Notes: a model not told the origin generated them from the letters alone. A DNA stretch of 64,000 bases from Variovorax sp. CF079 (GCF_900101545.1 NZ_FMZU01000004.1:62001-126000); one strand, 5' to 3'. Positions 25,490 through 34,453 are shown, counted from the stretch's first letter. Numbers and translations: made by a program.

Positions 25490-26338
25490 ATGAAACTCGT
25501 TCGCTATGGCAACCCCGGCAAGGAGAAGCCCGGCCTCATCGACGACAAGGGTCTGCTGCGCGACCTGAGCGCGGTGGTCGAGGACATCGGCCCCAAGCAG
25601 CTGGGCGATGCCGCGCTGGCCAAGCTGCGCAAGCTGAAGACCGACAAGCTGCCGCTGGTCAAGGGCAAGCCACGCTACGGCAGCCCGGTCGCCGATGTCG
25701 GCAAGTTCATCGCCATCGGCCTCAACTACGCTGACCACGCGGCCGAGTCGGGCCTGCCGATCCCGGCCGAGCCGGTGGTCTTCATGAAGGCCACGAGCTG
25801 CATCCAGGGCCCGAACGATCCGGTCATGCTGCCCAAGAACTCGGTCAAGAGCGACTGGGAGGTGGAGCTCGGCGTGGTGATCGGCGCCCAGGCGCGCTAC
25901 GTCTCGCAGAAGAGCGCGCTCGACTACGTGGCCGGCTACTGCGTCATCAACGACGTGAGCGAGCGCGAGTACCAGATCGAGCGCGGCGGCACCTGGGACA
26001 AGGGCAAGGGCTGCGACACCTTCGGCCCCATCGGCCCCTGGCTGGTGACGCGCGACGAAGTGCCCAACCCGCAGAAGCTCTCGATGTGGCTGGACCTCAA
26101 CGGCAAGCGCATGCAGACCGGCAACACGAAGACCATGATCTTCAACATCGCCAAGATCGTGAGCTACGTGAGCCAGTTCATGACGCTTGTGCCCGGCGAC
26201 GTCATCACCACCGGCACGCCGCCCGGCGTCGGCCTCGGCATGAAGCCGCCGCTCTATTTGAAGAAGGGTGACGTGATGACGCTGGGCATCGAGGGCCTGG
26301 GGGAGCAGCGGCAGGACGTGGTAGCGTTCAAGCTGTAG
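25490..26338 (+). CDS. Fumarylacetoacetate hydrolase family protein, probable 2,4-diketo-3-deoxy-sugar-acid hydrolase
   Basis: A 282-residue FAH-fold enzyme. It has an N-terminal strand domain (MKLVRYG ... GLIDDKGLLRDLS) and a C-terminal metal-binding domain: IGLNYADHAAESG, VFMKATSCIQGPND, the acidic ligands in DWEVELGVVIG, and VINDVSEREYQ, with GDVITTGTPPGVG near the end. All metal-binding Glu and Asp positions look intact. Members cleave 2,4-dioxo acids. In the L-fucose route the product would be pyruvate and L-lactate, consistent with the lactate/malate dehydrogenase gene in the same locus. The assignment of the exact substrate is inference. Confidence 0.85.
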   Translation: MKLVRYGNPGKEKPGLIDDKGLLRDLSAVVEDIGPKQLGDAALAKLRKLKTDKLPLVKGKPRYGSPVADVGKFIAIGLNYADHAAESGLPIPAEPVVFMKATSCIQGPNDPVMLPKNSVKSDWEVELGVVIGAQARYVSQKSALDYVAGYCVINDVSEREYQIERGGTWDKGKGCDTFGPIGPWLVTRDEVPNPQKLSMWLDLNGKRMQTGNTKTMIFNIAKIVSYVSQFMTLVPGDVITTGTPPGVGLGMKPPLYLKKGDVMTLGIEGLGEQRQDVVAFKL

Positions 26339-26360
26339 TCGTTTGCCGTTCGCCGAGTCT

Positions 26361-26714
26361 TCAGATTTCCAGGATCGAAGCTAACTCTTCGCACGCCGAT
26401 CTGAAGACGGCTGGAGGCGCCTGCTTCCACGGATGCTGTCGAGCGCCGCGGGCGCGCCAGTCGAAAGACTTCGGCTGGTGACAGAGAACGTAGCAGGCCT
26501 CGTTCTTCGGGCCCTGAAACTTCACGGCGAACGGGTTGTCCTCATTCATCTCCGAATGCGTCATCGGCAGCCCGATGACGATGCCCGTTCGCTCGTTGAA
26601 GGCTTTGACCGAAAGAACCAGAAGCGGATGCGCGCCCGGCATCTCCTTGCCTGCTTTCGGGTCATGGTTGATCCAGATGACATCGCGCCGCTCGGGCGCC
26701 CAATTGCCAGCCAT
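26361..26714 (-). CDS. MazF/PemK-type toxin
   Basis: A 117-residue toxin of the MazF endoribonuclease family. The hallmarks are RRDVIWINHDPKAGKEM (strand 1 and the loop), HPLLVLSVKAFN, LPMTHSE with the Thr near the catalytic site, and HQPKSFDWRARGA, which matches the VKSxDWRxR segment of MazF. It would cut mRNA at short motifs when free. The ATG overlaps the stop of the upstream antitoxin gene (ATGA), the usual antitoxin-first order. It lies convergent to the FAH-family gene, 22 bases away. Confidence 0.86.
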   Translation of the reverse strand: MAGNWAPERRDVIWINHDPKAGKEMPGAHPLLVLSVKAFNERTGIVIGLPMTHSEMNEDNPFAVKFQGPKNEACYVLCHQPKSFDWRARGARQHPWKQAPPAVFRSACEELASILEI

Positions 26715-26974
26715 CAGAGAATTTCGCGGCCCACAGGCCGGCTGGCCATCGCTTCGCCGCCGTGCTTCTGCGGATCGAAGGCCTTGAGCTTCTGGGCCAA
26801 GGTCAGTCGCGGGCGGCCTGCCGGTCGCAAGAGCACGCCGTCCTCGACCACTTCAACCGTGATGGGAAGGCCGCGAGCGAAATGCGCGGCCTTCGCGATG
26901 GGCGCTGTGATACGAACACCCAGTCCGTTGCCCCATTCCTGGATCGTTTGGGCGACCTTGACTGTTGTTGTCAT
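26714..26974 (-). CDS. MazE/AbrB-type antitoxin
   Basis: An 86-residue protein whose first half is the swapped-hairpin AbrB fold of MazE: VAQTIQEWGNGLGVRITAPIAK and then VEVVEDGVLLRP. The C-terminal half (LTLAQKLKAFDPQKHGGE) is the flexible segment that would wrap the toxin. AAAGGAA precedes the ATG. A promoter and a short palindrome lie directly upstream, consistent with autorepression by the antitoxin or complex. Confidence 0.86.
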   Translation of the reverse strand: MTTTVKVAQTIQEWGNGLGVRITAPIAKAAHFARGLPITVEVVEDGVLLRPAGRPRLTLAQKLKAFDPQKHGGEAMASRPVGREIL

Positions 26975-27002
26975 CCCTGTTCCTTTCGTTGCGCGAGGAG
27001 TC

Positions 27003-27031
27003 AGTATAGAGAGACTGAGCCGTTGTTTCAA
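27003..27031 (-). promoter_or_regulatory. Sigma-70 promoter of the toxin-antitoxin operon
   Basis: On the minus strand TTGAAA (27026-27031) and TATACT (27003-27008) are separated by exactly 17 bases, about 29 bases ahead of the antitoxin ATG. It is the best consensus promoter noticed in the window and is markedly AT-rich compared with its surroundings. Confidence 0.7.
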
Positions 27032-27033
27032 CG

Positions 27034-27043
27034 TGTATATACA
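27034..27043. promoter_or_regulatory. Palindrome TGTATATACA, candidate antitoxin operator
   Basis: A perfect 10-base palindrome located two bases upstream of the -35 box of the toxin-antitoxin promoter. The position suits an operator for the AbrB-type antitoxin, which usually binds AT-rich inverted repeats. No second copy was noticed within the promoter. Confidence 0.45.
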
Positions 27044-27053
27044 TTGTCGTTGC

Positions 27054-27072
27054 GCCGACTTGAAATGTCCCA
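27054..27072. repeat. Imperfect direct repeat, copy 1
   Basis: GCCGACTTGAAATGTCCCA; the second copy at 28011-28029 differs at two of nineteen positions. The two copies have the same orientation and bracket a 938-base segment holding the autotransporter scrap and a TPR lipoprotein gene. They may be an insertion scar or former element ends. Confidence 0.6.
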
Positions 27073-27080
27073 CGCCGCCT

Positions 27081-27200
27081 CCCTACCAGCGCACCGAAGC
27101 GGCTGCGCTGGTAGGCAATTTGCACTTGTGGCTCGATGCTCCAGCGCGTGTCGAGCGCGAAAGGCTTGCCCGCTTCGATCGAGGCCGGCACGCCTTCAAA
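27081..27200 (-). pseudogene. Fragment of an autotransporter beta-barrel domain
   Basis: Forty codons on the minus strand read FEGVPASIEAGKPFAL, then DTRWSIEPQVQIAYQRS. The pattern of an amphipathic strand, a turn with GKPF and a following strand W-x-I-E-P-Q-x-Q matches the C-terminal barrel of autotransporters. There is no passenger, no start and no complete barrel, so it is a decayed scrap. The frame is broken on both sides. A perfect hairpin overlaps its downstream end. Confidence 0.48.
27082..27115. repeat. Perfect inverted repeat, 12-base stem
   Basis: Arms at 27082-27093 and 27104-27115 are fully complementary (left arm CCTACCAGCGCA) around a 10-base loop. No run of T follows on either strand, so a classical intrinsic terminator is unlikely; a recombination or protein-binding site is possible. 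Confidence 0.6.
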
Positions 27201-27948
27201 GCGGCGTGGGGCGTCCGGGAAGCGTCGTACGACCGCGCGCGCGAAGACTGTCGATGAGGCGCAACTCCGTCTGCGCCCGCCTGTCGCCGGCATCGAGTTC
27301 GAGGCAGCGGCGATAGCGGCTCTCGGCTTCGTCGAGACGGCCCATCTCGATGAGGGCGAAGCCCTGGCCGCGCAGTGCGCGGGTTTGGTGGCGAACCCTT
27401 TCGTCGTCCTTGGAAAACTCGATGAGGCGCTCGGCCTCGGTGAAGATCTCGAGCGCCTTCGGCCAGTTCTTGTCGACCTGGTAGGTGTGGCCGAGCTCCG
27501 AGCGGAATTGCGCATTGGCAGGCGAGAGCTCGATCGCGCGCTCGATCGCGCGGCGTCCTTCGGGAACTCGCTTCAGTTCGATCAGCGCATAGCCCTTGAG
27601 GTATTGGGCATGGCCCCAGGTCGGGCCGACGTCGATCGCATCCTTCCGATCGCTCGCCGCCTGGGTCATGTAGTAGAGGCTTTCGGGCAAGGTGCGCGCG
27701 CTGTAGATGCGCTGCTTGCTGTCGCGGTATCGGGCCTCGAAGCGACCGATCAATGCATCGATCACTTGCAGACCTTCCGCAGGCTTGGCTTGCTTGAAGA
27801 CCAGAAGGCTCGCCTTCTGGAAGTCGGCCAAGTCCTGTGCCTGTGTCTCCTTCGCGATGGGCGCCGTTGCCTTGGCACCCGGGCCGGTCGCGCAGCCGGA
27901 AGCGAGGAAGGCGACGGTCATCGCCAGCGCCAGCAGGAATGTCCTCAC
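27196..27948 (-). CDS. TPR-repeat lipoprotein
   Basis: A 250-residue protein with a GTG start preceded by a strong GGAGGAGGG. The signal peptide ends in the lipobox FLASGC (Cys19). The mature part consists of helical repeats: QYLKGYALIELKRVPEGRRAIERAIELSP and RALRGQGFALIEMGRLDEAESRYRRCLELD are clear TPR units, with at least one more between them. Such proteins are protein-protein adaptors in the envelope. The last 15 residues (GRTTLPGRPTPL) look unstructured and run into the autotransporter scrap, so the C-terminus may have been altered by that rearrangement. Neighbours give no functional hint. Confidence 0.82.
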   Translation of the reverse strand: MRTFLLALAMTVAFLASGCATGPGAKATAPIAKETQAQDLADFQKASLLVFKQAKPAEGLQVIDALIGRFEARYRDSKQRIYSARTLPESLYYMTQAASDRKDAIDVGPTWGHAQYLKGYALIELKRVPEGRRAIERAIELSPANAQFRSELGHTYQVDKNWPKALEIFTEAERLIEFSKDDERVRHQTRALRGQGFALIEMGRLDEAESRYRRCLELDAGDRRAQTELRLIDSLRARGRTTLPGRPTPL

Positions 27949-28010
27949 GTTTCCCTCCTCCTCTGCGGGCGAGCTTAGCTGAACACGCGTCCCCAGGACA
28001 GAGGGCCCAC

Positions 28011-28029
28011 GCCGACTTCAAATGTCTCA
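28011..28029. repeat. Imperfect direct repeat, copy 2
   Basis: GCCGACTTCAAATGTCTCA, matching the copy at 27054-27072 at 17 of 19 positions. It ends 37 bases before the start of the GntR/UTRA regulator gene. Its right part overlaps TGTC-N5-GACA (28023-28035), which could be an operator half-site pair for that regulator. Confidence 0.6.
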
Positions 28030-28065
28030 TTGACAGAACATTAGAACTCCACAAACATTCAGGGC

Positions 28066-28857
28066 ATGTCGCAGATGCCCTTGCCGAAATACCACCAGAT
28101 CTACCTGGTGCTGCGCGAGCAGTTGGATGAAGGGCGTTTCGCCGAAGGCGTGCCGGGCGAGCTGGCGCTGATGGCGCAGTTCGGCGTGGCGCGCGTCACC
28201 GTGCGGCGCGCGCTGGAGCGGCTGTCCACCGAAGGGCTGATCTCGCGCAACCCCGGGCGCCGGACGCGGCCGGTGCCGCCCGTGTCGGCCGCCGAGCCGC
28301 GCGAGAACGAGGGCAGCCAGCGCGCCAATCTGCATGGCCTGCTGGAGAACCTGGTCACCATGGGCCTGCGCACCTCGGTCAAGGTGGTCGATGTCGCCAT
28401 GGTGTCGGCTTCGACGCAGGTGGCCGAGGCGCTGCAGATCCAGCTCGGCGATGCGGTGCAGAAGGCGGTGCGCGTGCGCTCGACGCGCGAGGGGCCGCTC
28501 TCGCACATCACCACCTACGTGCCGGCCGAGGTGGCGCGGCGCTTCGGGCGGCGCGAACTCGCCAAGAAGCCCATCCTCGTGCTGCTGGAAGAGGCGGGCG
28601 TCAAGGTCGGGCGCGCGCACCAGACGATCTCTGCGCGGCTTGCGGACAACGTGCTGGCCGAACACCTCGAAGTCTCCGTCGGCTCGGCGCTGCTGGCCGT
28701 GCGCCGCCTCGTCTACGACGACGCCGATCGGCCGGTGCAGTGGCTGCACGGCTTCTACCGGCCCGACCGCTACACCTACGAGATGCAGTTGTCCCGCGTG
28801 GGCAGCATCGACGCCAAGGTGTGGGTCAGCAAGGATGTGTCAGCCCAGTTCAACTGA
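28066..28857 (+). CDS. GntR-family (HutC/UTRA) transcriptional regulator
   Basis: A 263-residue regulator: GntR winged helix at residues 8-75 (YHQIYLVLREQLDEGRF, LALMAQFGVARVTVRRALERLSTEGLI) followed by the UTRA ligand-binding domain at about 95-245 (KAVRVRSTREGPLSHITTYVPAEVARRF ... LAVRRLVYDDADRPVQWLHGFYRPDRY). It is the first gene of the long operon and lies only 15 bases ahead of the binding-protein gene, so it is probably autoregulated and responds to the compound imported or degraded by the operon. HutC relatives act mostly as repressors. Confidence 0.88.
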   Translation: MSQMPLPKYHQIYLVLREQLDEGRFAEGVPGELALMAQFGVARVTVRRALERLSTEGLISRNPGRRTRPVPPVSAAEPRENEGSQRANLHGLLENLVTMGLRTSVKVVDVAMVSASTQVAEALQIQLGDAVQKAVRVRSTREGPLSHITTYVPAEVARRFGRRELAKKPILVLLEEAGVKVGRAHQTISARLADNVLAEHLEVSVGSALLAVRRLVYDDADRPVQWLHGFYRPDRYTYEMQLSRVGSIDAKVWVSKDVSAQFN

Positions 28858-28872
28858 AAGAGGAAAAGCCCC

Positions 28873-30075
28873 ATGTCGAATCGTCGCCGCTTCATGTCGC
28901 AATCCGCCGCCGTGGCTTCCGCCATCGCATTCCCGCTCGTGGCCGGCGCGCAGCCGAAGCCCGTCAAGGTCGGCGTGCTGCATCCGGTGACCGGCGCGCT
29001 CGCCTATTCGGGCCAGCAATGCCGCCTGGGCGCACAGCTCGCGATCGAGGACATCAACAAGGCCGGCGGCATCAAGTCGCTCGGCGGCGCGCAGATCGAG
29101 GCCCTGCTCGGCGATGCGCAGTCGCAGCCGCAGGCCGGCACGGCGGAGGTCGAGAAGATGAACGAGGCCGGCGTCTCGGCCATCGTCGGCGCCTATGCCT
29201 CGGCCATCTGCCTCGCGACCACGCAGGCCGCGGCCAAGTACAACCTGCCGCACGTGGTGGATGTGGGCGTGGCCGACCAGATCGTCGAGCGCGGCCTGAA
29301 GAACACCTTTCGCTTCGGCCCCGGCTACAAGAAGTCGACCGAGGTCGCGATGGCCAATCTGCTGGTGCTCAACAAGGCCGCGGGCAATCCGGCCAAGACG
29401 GTGATGATCATCCACGAGGAGTCGCTGTTCGGCGCCGGCACGGCGGCGCTGCTGTCGCGCGAGCTGCCGGGCTATGGCTTCGACGTGAAGGAAGTGGTGA
29501 AGCACGCGAATCCGACGCGCGACTTCAACAACATCGTGCTGCGCATGAAGTCGGTCAACCCGGACATCGTGATCCCGGCCAACTACTACAACGAGTACGC
29601 GCTCCTGGTGCGCACCATGCAGCAGCAGAAGGTCAGTCCCAAGGCGATCTTCTCGGTGCTGGGCGGCGCGGCATCGAGCTACAAGTTCGTGAAGGAGTTT
29701 CCGGACGCGGCCAACGGCATCATCGACTGCAACCACTGGTTCAACCCGAAGGACAAGCGCTCGCAGGAACTGAAGAAGCGGGTCGAGGCCAAGGGCCAGT
29801 TCTTCAGCTACGAGGTGTTCATGACCTATACCGCGATGTGGCTGTTGGCCGATGCGCTGGAGCGTGCCAGGTCGGCCGAGCGCGCTGCCATCATCGATGC
29901 GCTGGAGAAGAGCACCTTCTCGAATCACATCATGCCGTATGGCCCGACGAAATTCACGAACGGCCAGAACGAGGGCGCGCAGCCGCTGATGACGCAGGTG
30001 GTGAAGAACGACATCAAGGTGATCATTCCGCGCGACTACCGCGAGGTGGATCCCGTGTTCCCGCTCAAGGCATGA
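28873..30075 (+). CDS. ABC transporter substrate-binding protein, branched-chain/amide type (LivJ/UrtA-like)
   Basis: A 400-residue periplasmic binding protein. The N-terminus SNRRRFMSQSA followed by a hydrophobic stretch and AGAQ is a likely twin-arginine signal. The mature part begins KVGVLHPVTGALAYSGQQ, the standard opening of type I periplasmic binding proteins of the LivJ/UrtA/AmiC group, and has the typical two-lobe pattern (IVGAYASAICLATTQAA, RFGPGYKKSTE, MTYTAMWLLADALE). The ligand may be an amide, amino acid or organic acid. It directly precedes the permease genes. Confidence 0.9.
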   Translation: MSNRRRFMSQSAAVASAIAFPLVAGAQPKPVKVGVLHPVTGALAYSGQQCRLGAQLAIEDINKAGGIKSLGGAQIEALLGDAQSQPQAGTAEVEKMNEAGVSAIVGAYASAICLATTQAAAKYNLPHVVDVGVADQIVERGLKNTFRFGPGYKKSTEVAMANLLVLNKAAGNPAKTVMIIHEESLFGAGTAALLSRELPGYGFDVKEVVKHANPTRDFNNIVLRMKSVNPDIVIPANYYNEYALLVRTMQQQKVSPKAIFSVLGGAASSYKFVKEFPDAANGIIDCNHWFNPKDKRSQELKKRVEAKGQFFSYEVFMTYTAMWLLADALERARSAERAAIIDALEKSTFSNHIMPYGPTKFTNGQNEGAQPLMTQVVKNDIKVIIPRDYREVDPVFPLKA

Positions 30076-30087
30076 GCACCATCTCTC

Positions 30088-30134
30088 GTTCCCTCCCCTC
30101 CCGGGGGAGGGCTAGGGTGGGGGCTGCGGGCCTG
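30088..30134. repeat. GC-rich palindromic intergenic element (REP-like)
   Basis: Between the binding-protein and permease genes, CCCTCCCC at 30091-30098 pairs with GGGGAGGG at 30104-30111, followed by CTAGGGTGGGGGC. This is the layout of short extragenic palindromes that occur in many copies in Comamonadaceae genomes. It could stabilise the upstream mRNA or allow a higher level of the binding protein than of the permeases. Confidence 0.5.
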
Positions 30135-30166
30135 TCCATCGGCGTGCATCTTCGAGACGCCTGACC

Positions 30167-31039
30167 ATGCTCGACTTCGGCATTCTCTTTCCCTCCGTCC
30201 TCAACGGCCTCACCACCGGCGCGGTCTATGCGCTGATCGCGCTCGGCCTCACGCTGATCTACGGCGTGCTGCACATCATCAACTTCGCGCACGGTGCCTG
30301 CCTGATGCTGGCGCTGTACGCGGTGTACTTCCTCAAGGAGCGCTGGGGCGTCGACCCCTACCTGGCGCTGCCGATCATCGTGCCGGGCATGTTCGCGCTC
30401 GGCTACGCGCTGCAGCGCATCGTGATCAACCGCGCGGGCCACGGCAAGGACGAGAACATCCTGCTCGCCACGCTGGGCATCGCGATCGTGATGGAGAACC
30501 TCGCGCTGATCTTCTTCAAGTCCGACACGCGCAACATCGACACCGCCTATTCGCTCAGCACGGTGGCCATCGGGCCCGCGATGATCGCGGTGCCCAAGTT
30601 GGTGGCCTTCGCGGGCGCGCTGGTGGTGTCGGCACTGCTGTTCTGGATCATGGGCCGTACCGACCTGGGCCGCGCGATCCGCGCGGTGGCCAAGGAAAAG
30701 GAAGGCGCCAAGCTCATGGGCATCGACGTCGACCATGTCTACGCGATGAGCTTCGGCATCGGCCTGGCCTGCCTGGGCGCGGCCGCGTGCTTCCTGCTGC
30801 CGGCCTACTACGTCAACCCGCAGGTGGGCAGCGGCTTCGTGCTGGTGGCCTTCACCATCGTCGTGCTCGGCGGCATGGGCAGCTTCGTCGGCGCGCTCCT
30901 CGGCGGCTTCCTGGTCGGGGTGGTGGAGTCGCTGGGCGGGCTCTACCTCGGCGAGTCGCTGGGGCAGATCGGCATCTTCGCGATCTTCATCGGCGTCGTG
31001 CTGTTCCGGCCCGAAGGCATGTTCGGAGCGAGGGCATGA
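30167..31039 (+). CDS. Branched-chain-type ABC transporter permease, LivH-like
   Basis: A 290-residue inner-membrane permease with about eight hydrophobic segments. LNGLTTGAVYALIALGLTLIYGVLHIINFAHGACLML is the diagnostic LivH opening, and GRAIRAVAKEKEGAKLMGID is the cytoplasmic coupling loop that contacts the ATPases. It would form a heterodimer with the LivM-like protein encoded next. Start codons and overlaps show an operon. Confidence 0.93.
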   Translation: MLDFGILFPSVLNGLTTGAVYALIALGLTLIYGVLHIINFAHGACLMLALYAVYFLKERWGVDPYLALPIIVPGMFALGYALQRIVINRAGHGKDENILLATLGIAIVMENLALIFFKSDTRNIDTAYSLSTVAIGPAMIAVPKLVAFAGALVVSALLFWIMGRTDLGRAIRAVAKEKEGAKLMGIDVDHVYAMSFGIGLACLGAAACFLLPAYYVNPQVGSGFVLVAFTIVVLGGMGSFVGALLGGFLVGVVESLGGLYLGESLGQIGIFAIFIGVVLFRPEGMFGARA

Positions 31040-32008
31040 GCGCAGGCAACCGGCAACTCGCCCTCATTGCGCTGTTCGCGGTGCTCGTGGCCTGCGTGCC
31101 GCTGGTCACGGCGTCCGGCACCACGCTCAACTTCGTGATGATGGCGCTCTATGCCACGCTCATTGCGCAGGCCTGGAACATCCTCGGCGGCTTTGGCGGG
31201 CAGTTCTCCTTCGGCCATGCGCTCTTCTTCGGCACCGGCGCCTACATCCAGGCCATCGCGCAGCTGCAGGGCGGCATCAACGCCTGGGTCGCGCTGCCGC
31301 TCGCGGTGGCGGGCGCGGCGCTGGTGGGGCTCTTCGTCGGCGCGCTGAGCTTCCGCTACGGACTCAAGGGTTCCTACTTCGCGCTGGTCACGCTGGCTTT
31401 CGCGGAGGCGTTCCGCATCCTCGCGCTGTCGGTGCCTTTCACCGGCGGCGGCGTGGGCTTGATGGTGCCGCTGCGCGAGTCCGCCGCCAACCTGCAGTTC
31501 GCCTCGCGCAGCGGCTACCTGTGGCTGGTGCTGGGCTTCGTCACGGCCGCGCTCATCGTCACCTGGTGGCTGCGCAACAGCCGCTTCGGCGCCTGCCTGC
31601 AGGCGGTGCGCGACAACGAGGATGCGGCGCGCGCAGTGGGCGTGAACCCCTTCAACGTCAAGCTCGCGGCCATCGGCATCTCGGGCGCCTTCATGGGCGC
31701 GGCCGGCGCGTTCTACGTGCAGGTGTTCCAGTACATCGACCCCGGCATCGCCTACGGCCCCGCGACCTCGGTCGAGGCGCTGGTCGCGGCCATCGTCGGC
31801 GGCATGGGCACGCTGTGGGGGCCGGTGCTGGGCGCGCTCGTGCTGCACGTGCTGTCGGACTTCACGCGCAACCTGTTCGGCGAGCTCCCGGGCATCAACA
31901 TGGTGATCTACGGCGTGGTGCTGGTGCTGATCGTGATCTTCGTGCCGCGCGGCATCGCGGGCATCGGCCTGTCGGCACGGCAGCTCTGGGCCGGGAAGGG
32001 AGGCCGCC

Positions 32009-32016
<8 letters not shown>
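31036..32016 (+). CDS. Branched-chain-type ABC transporter permease, LivM-like
   Basis: A 326-residue membrane protein whose ATG overlaps the stop of the LivH-like gene. LIAQAWNILGGFGGQFSFGHALFFGTGAY is the LivM signature and RFGACLQAVRDNEDAARAVGVNPFNVKL the coupling loop. About nine membrane segments are visible. It pairs with the LivH-like permease. Confidence 0.93.
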
Positions 32017-32760
<744 letters not shown>

Positions 32761-32764
<4 letters not shown>

Positions 32765-33471
32765 CGGTCCTGCTCGACATCAAGGAGTTGCGCGGCGGCT
32801 ACGGTCGCGTCGAAGTGCTGCGCGGGGTCGACCTGCAGGTAAATGCCGGCGAGATGGTCGCGCTCTTGGGCAGCAACGGCGCCGGCAAGTCCACGCTCAA
32901 CAAGGTGGTCTGCGGCCTCTGCCCGGCCTGGGCCGGCACGGTGCGCTTCGACGGGCAGGACCTGAGCGGCGCCCACTACCGCGAGGTGGTGCGCGCCGGG
33001 CTGATCCAGGTGCCCGAGGGCCGCAAGGTGTTCCCCAACCTCAGCGTGCTGGAGAACCTCGAGCTCGGTTCCTTCACGCGCGCCCGCGAACGCCGCGCGC
33101 TCAACCTGGAGCGCGTGTTCGCGATCTTCCCGCGCCTGAAGGAGCGCCTGCGCCAGCACGCCGGCACGATGAGCGGCGGCGAGCAGCAGATGCTCGCGAT
33201 CGGCCGCGGCCTCATGGCCGAGCCGGTGCTGCTGATCCTCGACGAGCCCTCGCTGGGCCTGTCGCCGCTGCTGGTGGAGGAGATGTTCTCGCTCGTTCGC
33301 CAACTGCGCGACGACGGCCTTGCGGTGCTGCTGGTCGAGCAGAACGTGGGCCAGTCGCTGGAGATCGCGGATCGTGCGTACGTGCTGGAGAACGGCAGCG
33401 TGCGCTTCTCGGGCTTGCCGAAGGACTTGCTGGCAAGTGACGACTTGCGGCGCGCTTACCTGGGCCTTTGA
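32761..33471 (+). CDS. ABC transporter ATPase, LivF-like
   Basis: A 236-residue ATPase with Walker A GSNGAGKST (37-45), VPEGRKVFPNLSVLENLELG, signature MSGGEQQMLAIGRGLM and Walker B LLILDEPSLGLSP. It overlaps the LivG-like gene at ATGA. Together the two ATPases would drive the LivHM-like channel. Confidence 0.93.
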
Positions 33472-33496
33472 TCCGGCCGCGCCAGAAGGAGACAAC

Positions 33497-34453
33497 ATGA
33501 AACGTCGTGACATCCTCATTGCACCCATGGCGGCGGCATTCGCCGGCGGCGTGCGCGCCCAGATCGGCGGCGCGCCGGTGCGCATCCTGGTCGGCGCGCC
33601 GGCCGGCGGCTCCACCGACACGCTGGCGCGCACGCTGGCGGCCAGCATGGGGCCGGTGCTCGGCCGCACGGTGATCGTCGAGAACCGGCCGGGTGCCGGC
33701 GGCAACATCGCGGCGGACGCGGTGGCCAAGGCGGCGCCGGACGGCAGCACGCTCCTGATGAGCTTCACCAGCCATGCGATCAATGCCACGCTCTACCCGT
33801 CGCTGCCCTTCGATCCGGTGAAGGACTTCACGGCGCTGACCTGCGTCGCGACCGCGCCTTCCATCCTGGTCGCGCATCCATCGGTGCCGGCCAACAACGT
33901 GCGCGAACTGATCGCGCTGGCCAAGAGCAAGCCGGGGCAGCTCAACTTCGCGATCGGCGGCATTGGCTCCTCGCTGCACATGGCGGGCGACGCCTTCAAG
34001 ATGCAGTCGGGCGCCTTCATCGTGAACATCCCCTACCGCGGCACCGCGCCGGCCGTGCAGGACGTGCTCGCGGGCCAGGTGCAGCTGATGTTCGCGGCGG
34101 TCGGCAACGTGCAGGCGCATATCAAGGCCGGCAAGCTGAAGGCGCTGGGCGTGACGAGCGCGAAGCGCCTGCCCGCCTTTCCCGAGGTGCCTGCGATCGC
34201 CGAGGTGCTGCCGGGCTACGAGTCGAGCGCCTGGTTCGGGCTCTTCGGGCCGGGCAACATGCCAGCCGACGTCGCGCGCCGCACCAGCGATGCGGCGCGC
34301 CAGGCGATTGCGCAACCGGAGATGCGCAAGCGCCTGGAGACCGAGGGCGCGATCCCGGTCGGCAACGCGCCCGAGCAGTTCTCGGCTTTCGTGCAGAGCG
34401 AGATCACGCGCTGGGCCAAGGTGGTCAAGTTCTCCGGAGCGAGGCCGGAATGA
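33497..34453 (+). CDS. Bug/TctC-family tripartite tricarboxylate transporter receptor, first copy
   Basis: A 318-residue periplasmic protein with an MKRRDILIAP start and AFAGGVRAQ signal-peptidase site. PVRILVGAPAGGSTDTLAR and ENRPGAGGNIAADAVAKAAPDGSTLLM are the Bug-family motifs that hold a carboxylate ligand through two ordered waters. No TctA or TctB gene is nearby, as is usual for the many Bug proteins in Burkholderiales, so it may act as a sensor or lend ligand to a distant transporter. A GGAGA ribosome site supports the start. It is coupled to the next gene through ATGA. Confidence 0.9.
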   Translation: MKRRDILIAPMAAAFAGGVRAQIGGAPVRILVGAPAGGSTDTLARTLAASMGPVLGRTVIVENRPGAGGNIAADAVAKAAPDGSTLLMSFTSHAINATLYPSLPFDPVKDFTALTCVATAPSILVAHPSVPANNVRELIALAKSKPGQLNFAIGGIGSSLHMAGDAFKMQSGAFIVNIPYRGTAPAVQDVLAGQVQLMFAAVGNVQAHIKAGKLKALGVTSAKRLPAFPEVPAIAEVLPGYESSAWFGLFGPGNMPADVARRTSDAARQAIAQPEMRKRLETEGAIPVGNAPEQFSAFVQSEITRWAKVVKFSGARPE

